Assembly: GCF_030144325.1 (NCBI RefSeq)
Contig: NZ_CP126307.1
Location: forward strand, 4,182,001-4,246,000
Direction of reading: 5' to 3'
DNA: 64,000 nt
Source: Bosea vestrisii
GTDB lineage: Bacteria; Pseudomonadota; Alphaproteobacteria; Rhizobiales; Beijerinckiaceae
Shown: positions 8,451-16,653 of the stretch, piece by piece
Layout: every line of letters starts with the position of its first letter
Numbering within the stretch: position 1 is the stretch's first letter
The notes under the pieces: generated by a model
Told to the model about the DNA's origin: nothing
Seen by the model: only the letters and a program-made list of their open reading frames with translations
The model's database searches: none
Made by a program: the position numbers and the translations under genes

Positions 8451-9011
8451 TTGGCTGCCGCTGACGTCATCAATTCGCAAAGGGTCGCATCGACACGCGA
8501 TTTGTCCCTCGACTGGCCGATCGAACTCTATGACACGCTGAAGTCGGCGGGCATCGGCCATATGTCCTATGTCCCCGACGCCGGGCATTCGACGTTGATC
8601 AAACTGTTCAGCGCGGATTCCGAAGTTGTCACCAACGTGCTGACCACAGAGGAAGAGGGCATCGCCATCGCGGCCGGCGCTTGGCTCGGTGGGCAACGCA
8701 GCGTCGTGCTGATGCAGTCCTCGGGTGCCGGCAACTGCATCAACATGCTGTCGCTGCCGGTTCAGGCTCGGTTCCCGCTGCTCATGCTCGTAACTATGCG
8801 CGGCGAGTGGGCGGAGTTCAATCCCTGGCAAGTGCCGATGGGAAGCGCGACGCAGGCGGCACTTGAGGCGATCGGCATCACCGTTCTTCGCGCGGAAACC
8901 GGGGAAGACCTGGTCGAGACCGTGGCTCAGGCTGCAACGATGGCCTTCGATGCCGATCAGCAGATCGCCGTTTTGATAGGTCAGCGCCTGCTAGGCAAGA
9001 AGAAGTGGTGA
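8451..9011 (+). CDS. ThDP-dependent 2-oxoacid decarboxylase, alpha (PYR-domain) subunit; sulfopyruvate/phosphonopyruvate decarboxylase-like
   Basis: 186 aa. I chose a TTG start because AAGGAGG lies 6 bases before it and the family homology begins just after (LDWPIELYDTLKSAGIGHM). It contains the N-terminal ThDP (PYR) domain: the conserved Glu in LTTEEEGIAIAAGAWLGG, then VLMQSSGAGNCINML. Known relatives are ComD and the N-half of phosphonopyruvate decarboxylase. It needs the beta subunit encoded immediately downstream with overlapping stop and start. The product would be an aldehyde, which fits the aldehyde dehydrogenase gene in the same run. Confidence 0.8.
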   Translation: MAAADVINSQRVASTRDLSLDWPIELYDTLKSAGIGHMSYVPDAGHSTLIKLFSADSEVVTNVLTTEEEGIAIAAGAWLGGQRSVVLMQSSGAGNCINMLSLPVQARFPLLMLVTMRGEWAEFNPWQVPMGSATQAALEAIGITVLRAETGEDLVETVAQAATMAFDADQQIAVLIGQRLLGKKKW

Positions 9012-9016
9012 GCCTC

Positions 9017-9604
9017 ATGAGCCTTCCGACCATGGACCGCCGTGAGGCGGTGAAGAAGCTTCTGGATGCCCGTGATGGCGCGCTGGTCGTTACCGGTCTC
9101 GGTTCGCCGAGCTATGACGTCCACGCAGCCGGCGACCGAGACAACAATTATTACCTTTGGGGCGCCATGGGCGGTGCTGCACTGGTTGGTCTTGGCCTCG
9201 CGCAGGCGCAGCCAAAAAAGCGCGTCATGGTGATCACTGGCGACGGTGAGCAGCTCATGGCTTTTGGTGCGCTTGCCACCATCGCGGTCGCGTCCCCGAA
9301 AAACCTCGATGTCATCGTGCTCGATAATCAACATTTCGGCGAAACCGGGATGCAATCCAGCCACACCGGACGGGGCATATTGTTCGACAAGGTGGCGGGT
9401 GCATGCGGATTTTCAGTCGCCCGTGAGCTGCGGACTCTCGAAGCGGTGGATCAACTGGTTGACGAGCTTCGGAAGCCTGCCTCTGGCCCCAGGCTCTTTG
9501 TGCTCAAGATCAACGCCGAGAACCTCCCGCGCTCTCTCCCGCCGCGCGATGCGGTCTTCGTCAAAAACCGGTTCCGCGGTCATCTCGGTTTTGCCGCTGG
9601 ATAG
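9017..9604 (+). CDS. ThDP-dependent 2-oxoacid decarboxylase, beta (PP-domain) subunit
   Basis: 195 aa from ATG 9017; GTG codons at 9005 and 9008 overlapping the alpha stop are alternatives. The C-terminal ThDP domain has NNYYLWGAMGGAALVGLGLA, the Mg/ThDP motif ITGDGEQLM running to VLDNQHFGETG, and a C-terminal FVLKINAENLP. This matches ComE-type sulfopyruvate decarboxylase and phosphonopyruvate decarboxylase C-halves. Alpha and beta together form one decarboxylase; sulfo- or phosphono-substrate cannot be assumed, since many uncharacterised homologues sit in other pathways. Confidence 0.8.
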   Translation: MSLPTMDRREAVKKLLDARDGALVVTGLGSPSYDVHAAGDRDNNYYLWGAMGGAALVGLGLAQAQPKKRVMVITGDGEQLMAFGALATIAVASPKNLDVIVLDNQHFGETGMQSSHTGRGILFDKVAGACGFSVARELRTLEAVDQLVDELRKPASGPRLFVLKINAENLPRSLPPRDAVFVKNRFRGHLGFAAG

Positions 9605-9672
9605 CCGAAACTATTCCAAGCATCCGGAAGGCCGATCGCGGCAAATGATAAAATTCATAAGGGGAGCGAACG

Positions 9673-10884
9673 ATGCGAACGAGAATGTTTGTTTTTTTGG
9701 CGGCCGCCGTCTTTGCAGGCACGGGCGCGGCCCATGCACAGAAGCGAGATGACAACATCAAAATCGGCGTCCTGAACGATCAGACGGGCATCTACGCCGA
9801 TCTCGCGGGGCAGGGCTCTGTCTGGGCCGCGCGAAAGGCCGTGGAGGACTACGGTGCGACGGCGAAGGGTATGAAAGTCGAGGTCGTCTCTGCAGACCAC
9901 CAGAACAAGCCCGACATCGGATCCAATATTGCGCGCCGCTGGTATGACGTCGAGAACGTTGATGTCATTGTCGACGTGCCGACCTCCTCCGTGGCTCTCG
10001 CGGTGAATACCATCACGAAGGAAAAGAATAAGGTTTTCCTCGTTTCTGCGGGGGCTACCACTGATCTGACCGGCAAGGCCTGCACGCCAAATACCGTTCA
10101 TTGGACATACGATACTTACGCGCTCGCCAATGGTACAGGGGCCGCCACCGTCAAGACCGGCGGCAATACCTGGTTCTTTCTGACCGCCGACTATGCGTTC
10201 GGACACGCTTTGGAGAATGACACTGCAGCAGTTGTGGAGAAGTTCGGCGGGAAGGTTCTGGGCAAAGTGCGTCACCCCTTCCCTGGACAGGACTTCTCTT
10301 CGTTTCTGCTTCAGGCTCAGGCGTCCAAGGCAAAGGTCATCGGCCTCGCCAACGGCGGCGGCGACACGATCAACTCGATCAAGCAAGCAGCGGAGTTTGG
10401 TATCGTCGCAGGCGGTCAGAGCCTCGCGGGTCTTCTTATCTTCATCACCGATGTCCATTCGCTCGGTCTCGCAACGGCCCAAGGTCTGATGCTCACTGAG
10501 GCGTGGTACTGGGATATGACCGACGCCAATCGCGCTTTCGCGAAGGAATTCGCAGCGGCTAACGGTGGCAAGTACCCGACCATGGCTCATGCTGGCGTGT
10601 ATTCCTCCGTCATCCATTATCTCAAGGCGGTGGAAGCGCTGAAGGGCAGCGCCGACGGCGCGCAAGTCGTGGCGAAGATGAAGGACATGCCCACCGAGGA
10701 TAAGCTTTTCGGCAAGGGATCGATCCGCCGCGACGGCCGGCATCTTCACGACATGTACCTTTTCGAGGTCAAGAAGCCGGAGGAAAGCAAGGGCGCATGG
10801 GATTACTACAAGCTGCGCTCGGTCATTCCCGCGGCCGAGGCCTGGCGGCCGATCGAAGACGGTGGCTGTCCGCTAGTGAAGTAA
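9673..10884 (+). CDS. ABC transporter periplasmic substrate-binding protein, branched-chain amino acid type (Peripla_BP_6)
   Basis: 403 aa with a Sec signal peptide (MRTRMFVFLAAAVFAG, cleavage near AHA-Q, residue 23). Mature start IKIGVLNDQTGIYADLAGQG is typical of LivJ-like receptors for amino acids, amides and aromatic acids. FFLTADYAFGHALENDT and the C-terminal CPLVK are conserved in this subgroup. AAGGGGAGCG precedes the ATG. There are no permease or ATPase genes beside it, so it either uses the LIV-type importer at 38.6-42.0 kb or acts with a transporter elsewhere. Confidence 0.9.
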   Translation: MRTRMFVFLAAAVFAGTGAAHAQKRDDNIKIGVLNDQTGIYADLAGQGSVWAARKAVEDYGATAKGMKVEVVSADHQNKPDIGSNIARRWYDVENVDVIVDVPTSSVALAVNTITKEKNKVFLVSAGATTDLTGKACTPNTVHWTYDTYALANGTGAATVKTGGNTWFFLTADYAFGHALENDTAAVVEKFGGKVLGKVRHPFPGQDFSSFLLQAQASKAKVIGLANGGGDTINSIKQAAEFGIVAGGQSLAGLLIFITDVHSLGLATAQGLMLTEAWYWDMTDANRAFAKEFAAANGGKYPTMAHAGVYSSVIHYLKAVEALKGSADGAQVVAKMKDMPTEDKLFGKGSIRRDGRHLHDMYLFEVKKPEESKGAWDYYKLRSVIPAAEAWRPIEDGGCPLVK

Positions 10885-10947
10885 GCTCCACTTGCCGGGG
10901 TGGTCTTCCCGCCGTCCCGGAATTCCTGAAACCAATGTGAGGTGATC

Positions 10948-12429
10948 ATGACCCTGTTGACCAGCTTCGCCAACACCATCGGCGGCGCCTCGCAACGGGT
11001 CGGCGCGACCTTCGAGAGCTTCGACCCTTACACGGCCAGGCCTTGGGCGCTGATCCCCCGCGACGGGAAGGCGGAGGTCGACGCGGCCGTTGCCGCCGCG
11101 AAGGCCGCCTTCCGATCGAAGGAATGGGCCGGTCTCACGGCCTCGGCACGCGGTAAGTTGCTCGTCCGTCTGGCCGACCTGATCGCGGAGAATGCCGACG
11201 GTTTGGCCGCGATCGAGACGCGGGACAACGGCAAGCTGATCTCCGAAATGTCGGCGCAGCTCCGCTACGTTCCCGAATGGTACCGCTATTTCGGCGGGCT
11301 TGCCGATAAGATCGAAGGAGCAGTCCTTCCGATCGACAAGCCGGGCATGTTCGCCTTCACGCGGCGCGAGCCGATCGGCGTGATCGCGGCGATCGTACCT
11401 TGGAACTCGCCGCTGATGCTTCTGACCTGGAAGCTCGCGCCGTTGCTGGCCGCCGGCAACACGGTCGTAATCAAACCGTCGGAGCACACCTCCGCCTCGA
11501 CACTGGAATTCGTCAAGCTATTCGCCCAGGCAGGCTTTCCCCCGGGCGTCGTCAACACGGTCACCGGGATGCCGATCGAGGTCGGGGCTCCACTCGTTTC
11601 CCATCCCGACGTCGCCAAGATCGCCTTCACGGGCGGCGAGCCTGGTGGTCTAGCGGTTTATCGCGCCGCTGCGGAAGGGTTGAAGACGGTCACGCTCGAA
11701 CTGGGTGGCAAATCCGCGAACATCGTTTTCGCCGACGCAAACATCGACAGCGCCGTGAACGGTGCGGTTTCCGGTATCTTCGCCGCGAGCGGACAGACGT
11801 GCATCGCCGGCTCGCGCCTCCTCGTGCATCGGAAGGTTCACGATCGCGTCGTGGACGAGGTCGTTAAGCTCGCCGGCAGCGCCCGCATCGGCAATCCCGC
11901 TCTACCGGAAACCCAGGTCGGTCCGATCACGACCCGCGATCAGCGCGAAAAGGTCCTAGGTTACCTCGAGATCGCTCGCGGAGAGGGCGCGCAGTGCGTG
12001 CTGGGCGGGGGAAGTCCGGGCGGCGGCGAACTTGCGAACGGATGGTTCGTGGAACCGAGCATCTTTACCGGCGTGAACAACCAGATGCGCATTGCGCGCG
12101 AAGAGGTTTTCGGACCGATCCTCTCGGTCATTCCCTTCGATGACGATGATGAAGCTTTCGCGATCGCAAACGACAGCCCTTACGGGTTAGCTGCCGGGAT
12201 CTGGACCGCCGACATCGGCCGCGCCCTCCGCGGCGCTGCCGAGATGCAGGCCGGGACCGTGTGGGTGAACAGCTATCGCGCGGTCAGTTATATGGCGCCG
12301 TTCGGCGGTTTCAAGCGAAGTGGAATCGGCCGGGAAAGTGGGCAGGAGGCGGTTGACGCCTATCTCCAGACCAAAACGGTCTGGATCGATACCATCGGCG
12401 TGACCACCAATCCGTTCGTGATCAGGTGA
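10948..12429 (+). CDS. NAD(P)-dependent aldehyde dehydrogenase
   Basis: 493 aa, full length. Visible signature residues: Asn in VPWNSPLML, Lys in VIKPSEHTSAS, Glu in LELGGKSANIVF, and nucleophile Cys in SGQTCIAGSRLLVHR. The C-terminal oligomerisation strand ends APFGGFKRSGIGRESG. It oxidises an aldehyde to the acid; the upstream ThDP decarboxylase is a plausible source of that aldehyde. ATG 10948 is preceded by GTGAGGTG; a GTG at 10942 is the only alternative. The next gene starts 4 bases after its stop. Confidence 0.93.
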   Translation: MTLLTSFANTIGGASQRVGATFESFDPYTARPWALIPRDGKAEVDAAVAAAKAAFRSKEWAGLTASARGKLLVRLADLIAENADGLAAIETRDNGKLISEMSAQLRYVPEWYRYFGGLADKIEGAVLPIDKPGMFAFTRREPIGVIAAIVPWNSPLMLLTWKLAPLLAAGNTVVIKPSEHTSASTLEFVKLFAQAGFPPGVVNTVTGMPIEVGAPLVSHPDVAKIAFTGGEPGGLAVYRAAAEGLKTVTLELGGKSANIVFADANIDSAVNGAVSGIFAASGQTCIAGSRLLVHRKVHDRVVDEVVKLAGSARIGNPALPETQVGPITTRDQREKVLGYLEIARGEGAQCVLGGGSPGGGELANGWFVEPSIFTGVNNQMRIAREEVFGPILSVIPFDDDDEAFAIANDSPYGLAAGIWTADIGRALRGAAEMQAGTVWVNSYRAVSYMAPFGGFKRSGIGRESGQEAVDAYLQTKTVWIDTIGVTTNPFVIR

Positions 12430-12433
12430 ACTG

Positions 12434-13609
12434 ATGAACGATCGCGCGAAGGGGTCAATCGTCATCATTGGTGGAGCGATCGTCGGCAGCTGCGTCGCTT
12501 ACTTCCTGCGCCGAACCGGATTTCTGGGTCCTCTAACCGTCGTCGAACGCGATCCGACCTATCAGTTCTCGTCGACGGCCCTCTCGGCAGCATCGATCCG
12601 GACGCAATTCGGGACTCCCGTCAATGTGCATATGAGTCTCTTCGGGGCCGACTTCTTCCGGAACATCAAGAAGCACTTCGGCGCTGCTGCGGATATCGGC
12701 TTCATCGAGCGCGGGTATCTGATCCTGGGTAGCCATGAGACGGTGGATGAGAGACGCGCCGGCGTCGAAATGCAGAATTCCGAAGGGGCGGAGATCACCG
12801 CGCTCGAACCTGACGCCGCGAAGGCACGCTTTCCTTGGCTGAACGTCGAGGGCCTCGGCATCGCGACGACCGCCGAACGCAACGAAGGTTGGTTCGACGC
12901 TTGGTCCTTGCTTTCGCTGGTCCGGGGTGCGGCACGAGATTTGGGCGTCACTTACGTGCACGCCGGCGTCGATCATATTCTTGTTCGCGGGGACCGAGCG
13001 GTTGGAGTGAAACTCCAAACTGGAACGGTTCTGCCGCTCGACTGGTGCATCAACGCCGCCGGGGCCAACTCGGCCAACGTTCTGGCGGGTCTAGGAATCG
13101 GCCTCCCGGTCTCTCCGCGCAAGCGCACGGTGTTCAGCATCCGCGCCCCCCTCGACCGCACGGGTTTCCCGATGCTTTTCGATACCACCGGTGCTTGGAT
13201 ACGTCCCGAAGGGGAGGGCTTCATTTGCGGGATCGCCCCGGAATTCGCGGAAGATCCCGAGGCATCCGGGGATTTCGAGCCTCATCACCATCTTCTTGAG
13301 GAGAGGATCTGGCCCGCGCTCGCTCATCGCGTGCCCGCGCTTGAGCAGTTGCGCGTGGAGCGATCCTGGGCGGGCCACTACGAAGTGAATGCGCTGGATC
13401 ACAACGGCATCATCGGCCCGCATCAAGAAATCAACAATTTGATTTTCGCAACGGGCTTCTCGGGTCATGGGGTCATGCATGCTCCCGCCACGGGACGCGG
13501 CATCGCCGAACTTATCGTGCACGGGGAATATCGGTCGATCGACCTATCACCGCTTGGGTTCGACCGGATCGCGAGCGGAACGCCTTTGCACGAGACGGTC
13601 GTTTACTGA
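12434..13609 (+). CDS. FAD-dependent oxidoreductase (DAO family, glycine/sarcosine oxidase-like), copy A
   Basis: 391 aa. The N-terminal FAD-binding motif is IVIIGGAIVGSCVAYFL and the C-terminal FAD loop is FATGFSGHGVMHAPATG. DAO enzymes oxidise the C-N bond of amino acids or N-substituted glycines in the cytoplasm. It is clearly paralogous to the gene at 43342: both carry LERDxTYxxxSxxxSxxSIR-type and WAGxYExNxxDHxxIIG patterns and end GEYRxIDLxxxGxxRIA. It is packed between aldehyde dehydrogenase and SDR genes with gaps of under 20 bases, so one operon. Confidence 0.88.
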   Translation: MNDRAKGSIVIIGGAIVGSCVAYFLRRTGFLGPLTVVERDPTYQFSSTALSAASIRTQFGTPVNVHMSLFGADFFRNIKKHFGAAADIGFIERGYLILGSHETVDERRAGVEMQNSEGAEITALEPDAAKARFPWLNVEGLGIATTAERNEGWFDAWSLLSLVRGAARDLGVTYVHAGVDHILVRGDRAVGVKLQTGTVLPLDWCINAAGANSANVLAGLGIGLPVSPRKRTVFSIRAPLDRTGFPMLFDTTGAWIRPEGEGFICGIAPEFAEDPEASGDFEPHHHLLEERIWPALAHRVPALEQLRVERSWAGHYEVNALDHNGIIGPHQEINNLIFATGFSGHGVMHAPATGRGIAELIVHGEYRSIDLSPLGFDRIASGTPLHETVVY

Positions 13610-13623
13610 GGAAGGACTTGAAC

Positions 13624-14406
13624 ATGAAACTGGCTGACAGGGTCGCGGTCGTGACCGGGGCCGCGCGCGGTATCGGTCGTGCCTGCGCGGAACGTTTTCT
13701 GGCGGAAGGCGCCAGGGTTGTGATCGGCGACGTCGATGCCGCTCGGCTGAATGAAACGGCTGCGGCAATCGGCACTTCGGAAAACGTTCTCGCCGTGGTC
13801 ACGGACGTGAGCCGCAAAGAGCAAGTCGATGCCTTGGTTGCCGCGGCGGTGAAGCGCTTTGGCCAACTCGACATCATGGTCAACAACGCAGGCATCTGCC
13901 CAATCGTGCCATTCCTCGATGTGACGGAGGAAACCTACGAGCAGGTACTCGGCGTCAATCTTAAGGGTGCGTTCCTCGGTACGCAGGCCGCTGGGCGTCA
14001 AATGATTTCCCAAGGGCGAGGCGGCGTCATCATCAACATGTCGTCGATCAATTCGGGTTTGGCCAATCCGAATGTCGCGCCTTACGCCATCTCCAAGGGC
14101 GGCATGAACCAGGTGACGGGTACCGCCGCCGTCGCCTTCGCGCCCCACGGAATCCGCGTCGTAGGAATCGGTCCAGGAACGATCATGAGCGAAATGGTCG
14201 CCGGGGATTTCGTCAATAGCGCCGGGCACAAAGCCATCCTCATGCGCACGCCGTTGGGCCGCTATGGCTTGCCCGAAGAGATCGCAGCGGTCGCGGCGTT
14301 CATCGCAAGCGACGACGCTTCCTACATTACCGGTGAAACGATCTACCCCGACGGCGGTAGGCGCGTGCTCAACTACGTCATGCCCGACACGGAGGAGAAG
14401 TCGTGA
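13624..14406 (+). CDS. Short-chain dehydrogenase/reductase (SDR), copy A
   Basis: 260 aa, classical SDR. Motifs: VVTGAARGIGRACAE (cofactor), DIMVNNAGIC, catalytic Ser in NMSSINSGLA, and YAISK with Tyr and Lys. The acidic residue in VIGDVDAA favours NAD. The C-terminus YPDGGRRVLNYVMP is shared with the SDR at 54.5-55.3 kb, indicating a specific subfamily. GAGGAAGG precedes ATG 13624. The stop overlaps the GTG start of the VOC gene (GTGA). Confidence 0.9.
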   Translation: MKLADRVAVVTGAARGIGRACAERFLAEGARVVIGDVDAARLNETAAAIGTSENVLAVVTDVSRKEQVDALVAAAVKRFGQLDIMVNNAGICPIVPFLDVTEETYEQVLGVNLKGAFLGTQAAGRQMISQGRGGVIINMSSINSGLANPNVAPYAISKGGMNQVTGTAAVAFAPHGIRVVGIGPGTIMSEMVAGDFVNSAGHKAILMRTPLGRYGLPEEIAAVAAFIASDDASYITGETIYPDGGRRVLNYVMPDTEEKS

Positions 14407-14852
14407 GCATCTTTCAGAAGCTTCACCATCTTTGCGTAGTCGTTGCGGACATCGACAAGGCGCAGGCTCATTATGAAGCGATCGGCATAGGACCTTGGCA
14501 AGAATATCCGCCACTTGTTGAGTACAAGCACCTTTCGGTTCCGAATGAGGTGGCATTTCAAGAGCTCAAGTATCGCATTTGCAACCTGCCAAACATTCAA
14601 ATCCAGCTTTGCGAGCCGCCGAACAAGCCGTGTCCCCAGCGGGTCTTCCTGGATACCAAGGGCGAAGGCATCTTCCATGTCGGTTTCGAGGTCGCCGATG
14701 CCGACGGCGCCGAGGCGGAAGCGACGGCTTCAGGCCTGGAGGTGCTCGCGAAGGGGCGTCGCGATAACGGCACCGGGTTTACCTATTACGACACGGCGTG
14801 GTCCAACGGCGTCGTGCTGCTGACGCGGTCGACCAATAAGCCTGGAACGTGA
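14403..14852 (+). CDS. VOC-superfamily (glyoxalase/epimerase fold) protein, copy A
   Basis: 149 aa, GTG start overlapping the SDR stop. It begins KLHHLCVVVADIDKAQAHYE and has IFHVGFEVADADGAEAEA in the second half. This resembles methylmalonyl-CoA epimerase and other small VOC metalloenzymes; candidate metal ligands are His in HHLC, Gln in IQIQLCEP, His in IFHVGF and an acidic residue near the end. Paralogue of the gene at 60554 (both IGIGPW or VGIGPW, then PPL). The reaction is unknown; isomerase, dioxygenase or lyase chemistry are all possible. Confidence 0.8.
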   Translation: MSIFQKLHHLCVVVADIDKAQAHYEAIGIGPWQEYPPLVEYKHLSVPNEVAFQELKYRICNLPNIQIQLCEPPNKPCPQRVFLDTKGEGIFHVGFEVADADGAEAEATASGLEVLAKGRRDNGTGFTYYDTAWSNGVVLLTRSTNKPGT

Positions 14853-14857
14853 ATGCC

Positions 14858-15625
14858 ATGGCCGCCGCGATCGATTTGAACTCCGATTTAGGCGAGGGCT
14901 ACGGCCCTTGGCGCATGGGGGACGATGAGCAAATCCTGCGCGTCGTGACGAGTGCGAACATCGCGTGCGGCGGCCATGCGGGCGATCCTGCCACGATGGT
15001 CGAGACATTGGCGCTCGCACGCGATCAGGGGGTTGTGGCCGGTGCCCATCCTGGCTTCGCGGACCGTGAAGGGTTCGGGCGCAGGCTGCTGCCCTTGTCT
15101 ACGCGGGAGGTCGAGCAGTTGGTAGCCACCCAACTCGGAGCCTTGCTGGGCGCCGCTGCGCTTGCTAACGCGGAAGTACGCTACGTCAAGCCTCACGGTG
15201 CCCTAGGAAATTGGGCGGCCGATGATCGGGGCGCTGCGGATGCGGTTGTCCGCGCCACAATGGCCGTTGATCCCGGCCTCGCCATTCTCGCCATCTCCGG
15301 CACGGAGCTGGAGCGAGCTGCTGCCGACGCAGGGGTGTGGGTCTTCAGCGAAATCTTTGCCGACCGGGGTTACCTGGCAACAGGCCGTCTCGTTCCCCGG
15401 CAGATGCCGGGCGCCATGATCCATGATGCCGAGACGGCCGCCGAACGCTTGCTTGCGTTTCTATCGTCAGGCCTCATGCCAACGGTCGATGCCAAGCCGA
15501 TCAAGCTGGAAGCTCACTCAATTTGTGTCCACGGTGATAGCGCTGGGGCATTAGCCATGGCGAGTCACATTCGGCAAAGACTGGAAGCTTCCGGCGTTCA
15601 GTTCAGCTCGTTTCTCAGCAGTTAA
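14858..15625 (+). CDS. pxpA: 5-oxoprolinase subunit A-like protein (LamB/YcsF family), copy A
   Basis: 255 aa from ATG 14858 (GTG 14849 overlapping the VOC stop is possible). Family motifs are all present: IDLNSDLGEGYG, IACGGHAGDPATM, VAGAHPGFADREGFGRR, RYVKPHGALGNW, FADRGYLATG and HSICVHGD. PxpA works with PxpB and PxpC in ATP-dependent opening of the 5-oxoproline ring. The partner genes lie 330 and 1025 bases downstream with a DUF1330 gene between. The association with FAD oxidoreductase and SDR genes suggests a related lactam rather than simple 5-oxoproline salvage; this is inference. Confidence 0.88.
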   Translation: MAAAIDLNSDLGEGYGPWRMGDDEQILRVVTSANIACGGHAGDPATMVETLALARDQGVVAGAHPGFADREGFGRRLLPLSTREVEQLVATQLGALLGAAALANAEVRYVKPHGALGNWAADDRGAADAVVRATMAVDPGLAILAISGTELERAAADAGVWVFSEIFADRGYLATGRLVPRQMPGAMIHDAETAAERLLAFLSSGLMPTVDAKPIKLEAHSICVHGDSAGALAMASHIRQRLEASGVQFSSFLSS

Positions 15626-15653
15626 TCCGAAAAAGCCAAAGCAGGAGGTCGCG

Positions 15654-15944
15654 ATGGCGAAGGGCTATCTCATCGCTCAAGTTACAATCACGAACGCGGA
15701 TGCTTACGCCCTCTACGCTAAGGAAGCCGGCGCGCTTTTAAAGCAGTATAGGGCGAAGGTGATTGTTAAACCCGAGACGGCGATCGTCAAGGAGGGTAAT
15801 CCTAAGTCTAGAACGGTAATTTTTGAATTCGAGAGTTTCAAGAGCGTGCAAGAATTTTGGGGCAGCTCTGAATATGAGCGTGCAAAGGCGCTTCGCTATG
15901 GTGCCGCGGAAGCTGACTTCATTCTCATCGAAGGCACAGATTAA
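15654..15944 (+). CDS. DUF1330-family protein, 96 aa
   Basis: Single small ferredoxin-like domain: KGYLIAQVTITNADAYALYA, RAKVIVKPETAIVKEG, TVIFEFESFKSVQEFW, YERAKALRYGAAEADFIL. The family's function is not established. A strong GCAGGAGG site precedes the ATG. Insertion between pxpA and pxpB points to a role in the same pathway. Confidence 0.85.
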   Translation: MAKGYLIAQVTITNADAYALYAKEAGALLKQYRAKVIVKPETAIVKEGNPKSRTVIFEFESFKSVQEFWGSSEYERAKALRYGAAEADFILIEGTD

Positions 15945-15954
15945 GATCCATTCG

Positions 15955-16653
15955 ATGTCGAACGTTTCCGATACAGAATACCCTCGATATCGCCCGGTCG
16001 CCGAGCGAGCGTTGCTGGTGGAATTTGGCTATACCATCACGGATGAAATTCACAGCGAGGTCTTGAAGCTGGATTCCGCTCTTTCGGCGGCGCCGTTCGA
16101 GGGCTTTCTCGAAGCTATACCTGCCTATGCGAGTGTTTTGGTCTGTTTTGATCCGTATTTAACCGACCATCGAAAAGTACGATTGGCCGTAACGGAATGC
16201 ATCACGCGCGGGCCCCGATCGAAAATTCACGGACAAATCCGAGAAATTGAAGTCTGTTATGACGTCGAGTTTGCGCCCGACCTGGCAGATGTCGCTCAGC
16301 AATGCGGGCTGACGGTCGAACAGCTGATCAACGCCCATTTGTCATCGGATTATAGGGTCTTCATGTACGGCTTCGCACCGGGCTACGCTTATCTCGCAGG
16401 GGTGCCAGCTATCATCCAAGTTCCGCGTAAGCAGGCCGCAGTTCGCGACATCCCGGCTGGTAGCGTCTTGATCGCAGGGCCTCAATGCCTCGTGACTACC
16501 CTGAAAATGCCCACGGGTTGGTCGATCATCGGCCGATCTCCTACTCGGGTACTCAACATAAAATCGAGCGAACAAGCATTTCTATTCAATGTGGGCGATA
16601 CCGTGCAATTTCGCCGCGTATCCCGGTCGGCGATCAGTCTGGCGCAGTCATGA
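15955..16653 (+). CDS. pxpB: 5-oxoprolinase subunit B-like protein (KipI/AHS1 family), copy A
   Basis: 232 aa. The ATG at 15955 opens MSNVSDTEYPRYRPVAERAL; an upstream extension only overlaps the DUF1330 gene. Key motif: RVFMYGFAPGYAYLAGVP (family FxPGFxYL), then VPRKQAAVRDIPAGSVLIAG and GWSIIGRSP. AHS1 proteins are homologous to the first half of the urea carboxylase carboxyltransferase. The stop overlaps the pxpC start (ATGA), so translational coupling and a PxpBC complex are expected. Confidence 0.85.
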   Translation: MSNVSDTEYPRYRPVAERALLVEFGYTITDEIHSEVLKLDSALSAAPFEGFLEAIPAYASVLVCFDPYLTDHRKVRLAVTECITRGPRSKIHGQIREIEVCYDVEFAPDLADVAQQCGLTVEQLINAHLSSDYRVFMYGFAPGYAYLAGVPAIIQVPRKQAAVRDIPAGSVLIAGPQCLVTTLKMPTGWSIIGRSPTRVLNIKSSEQAFLFNVGDTVQFRRVSRSAISLAQS

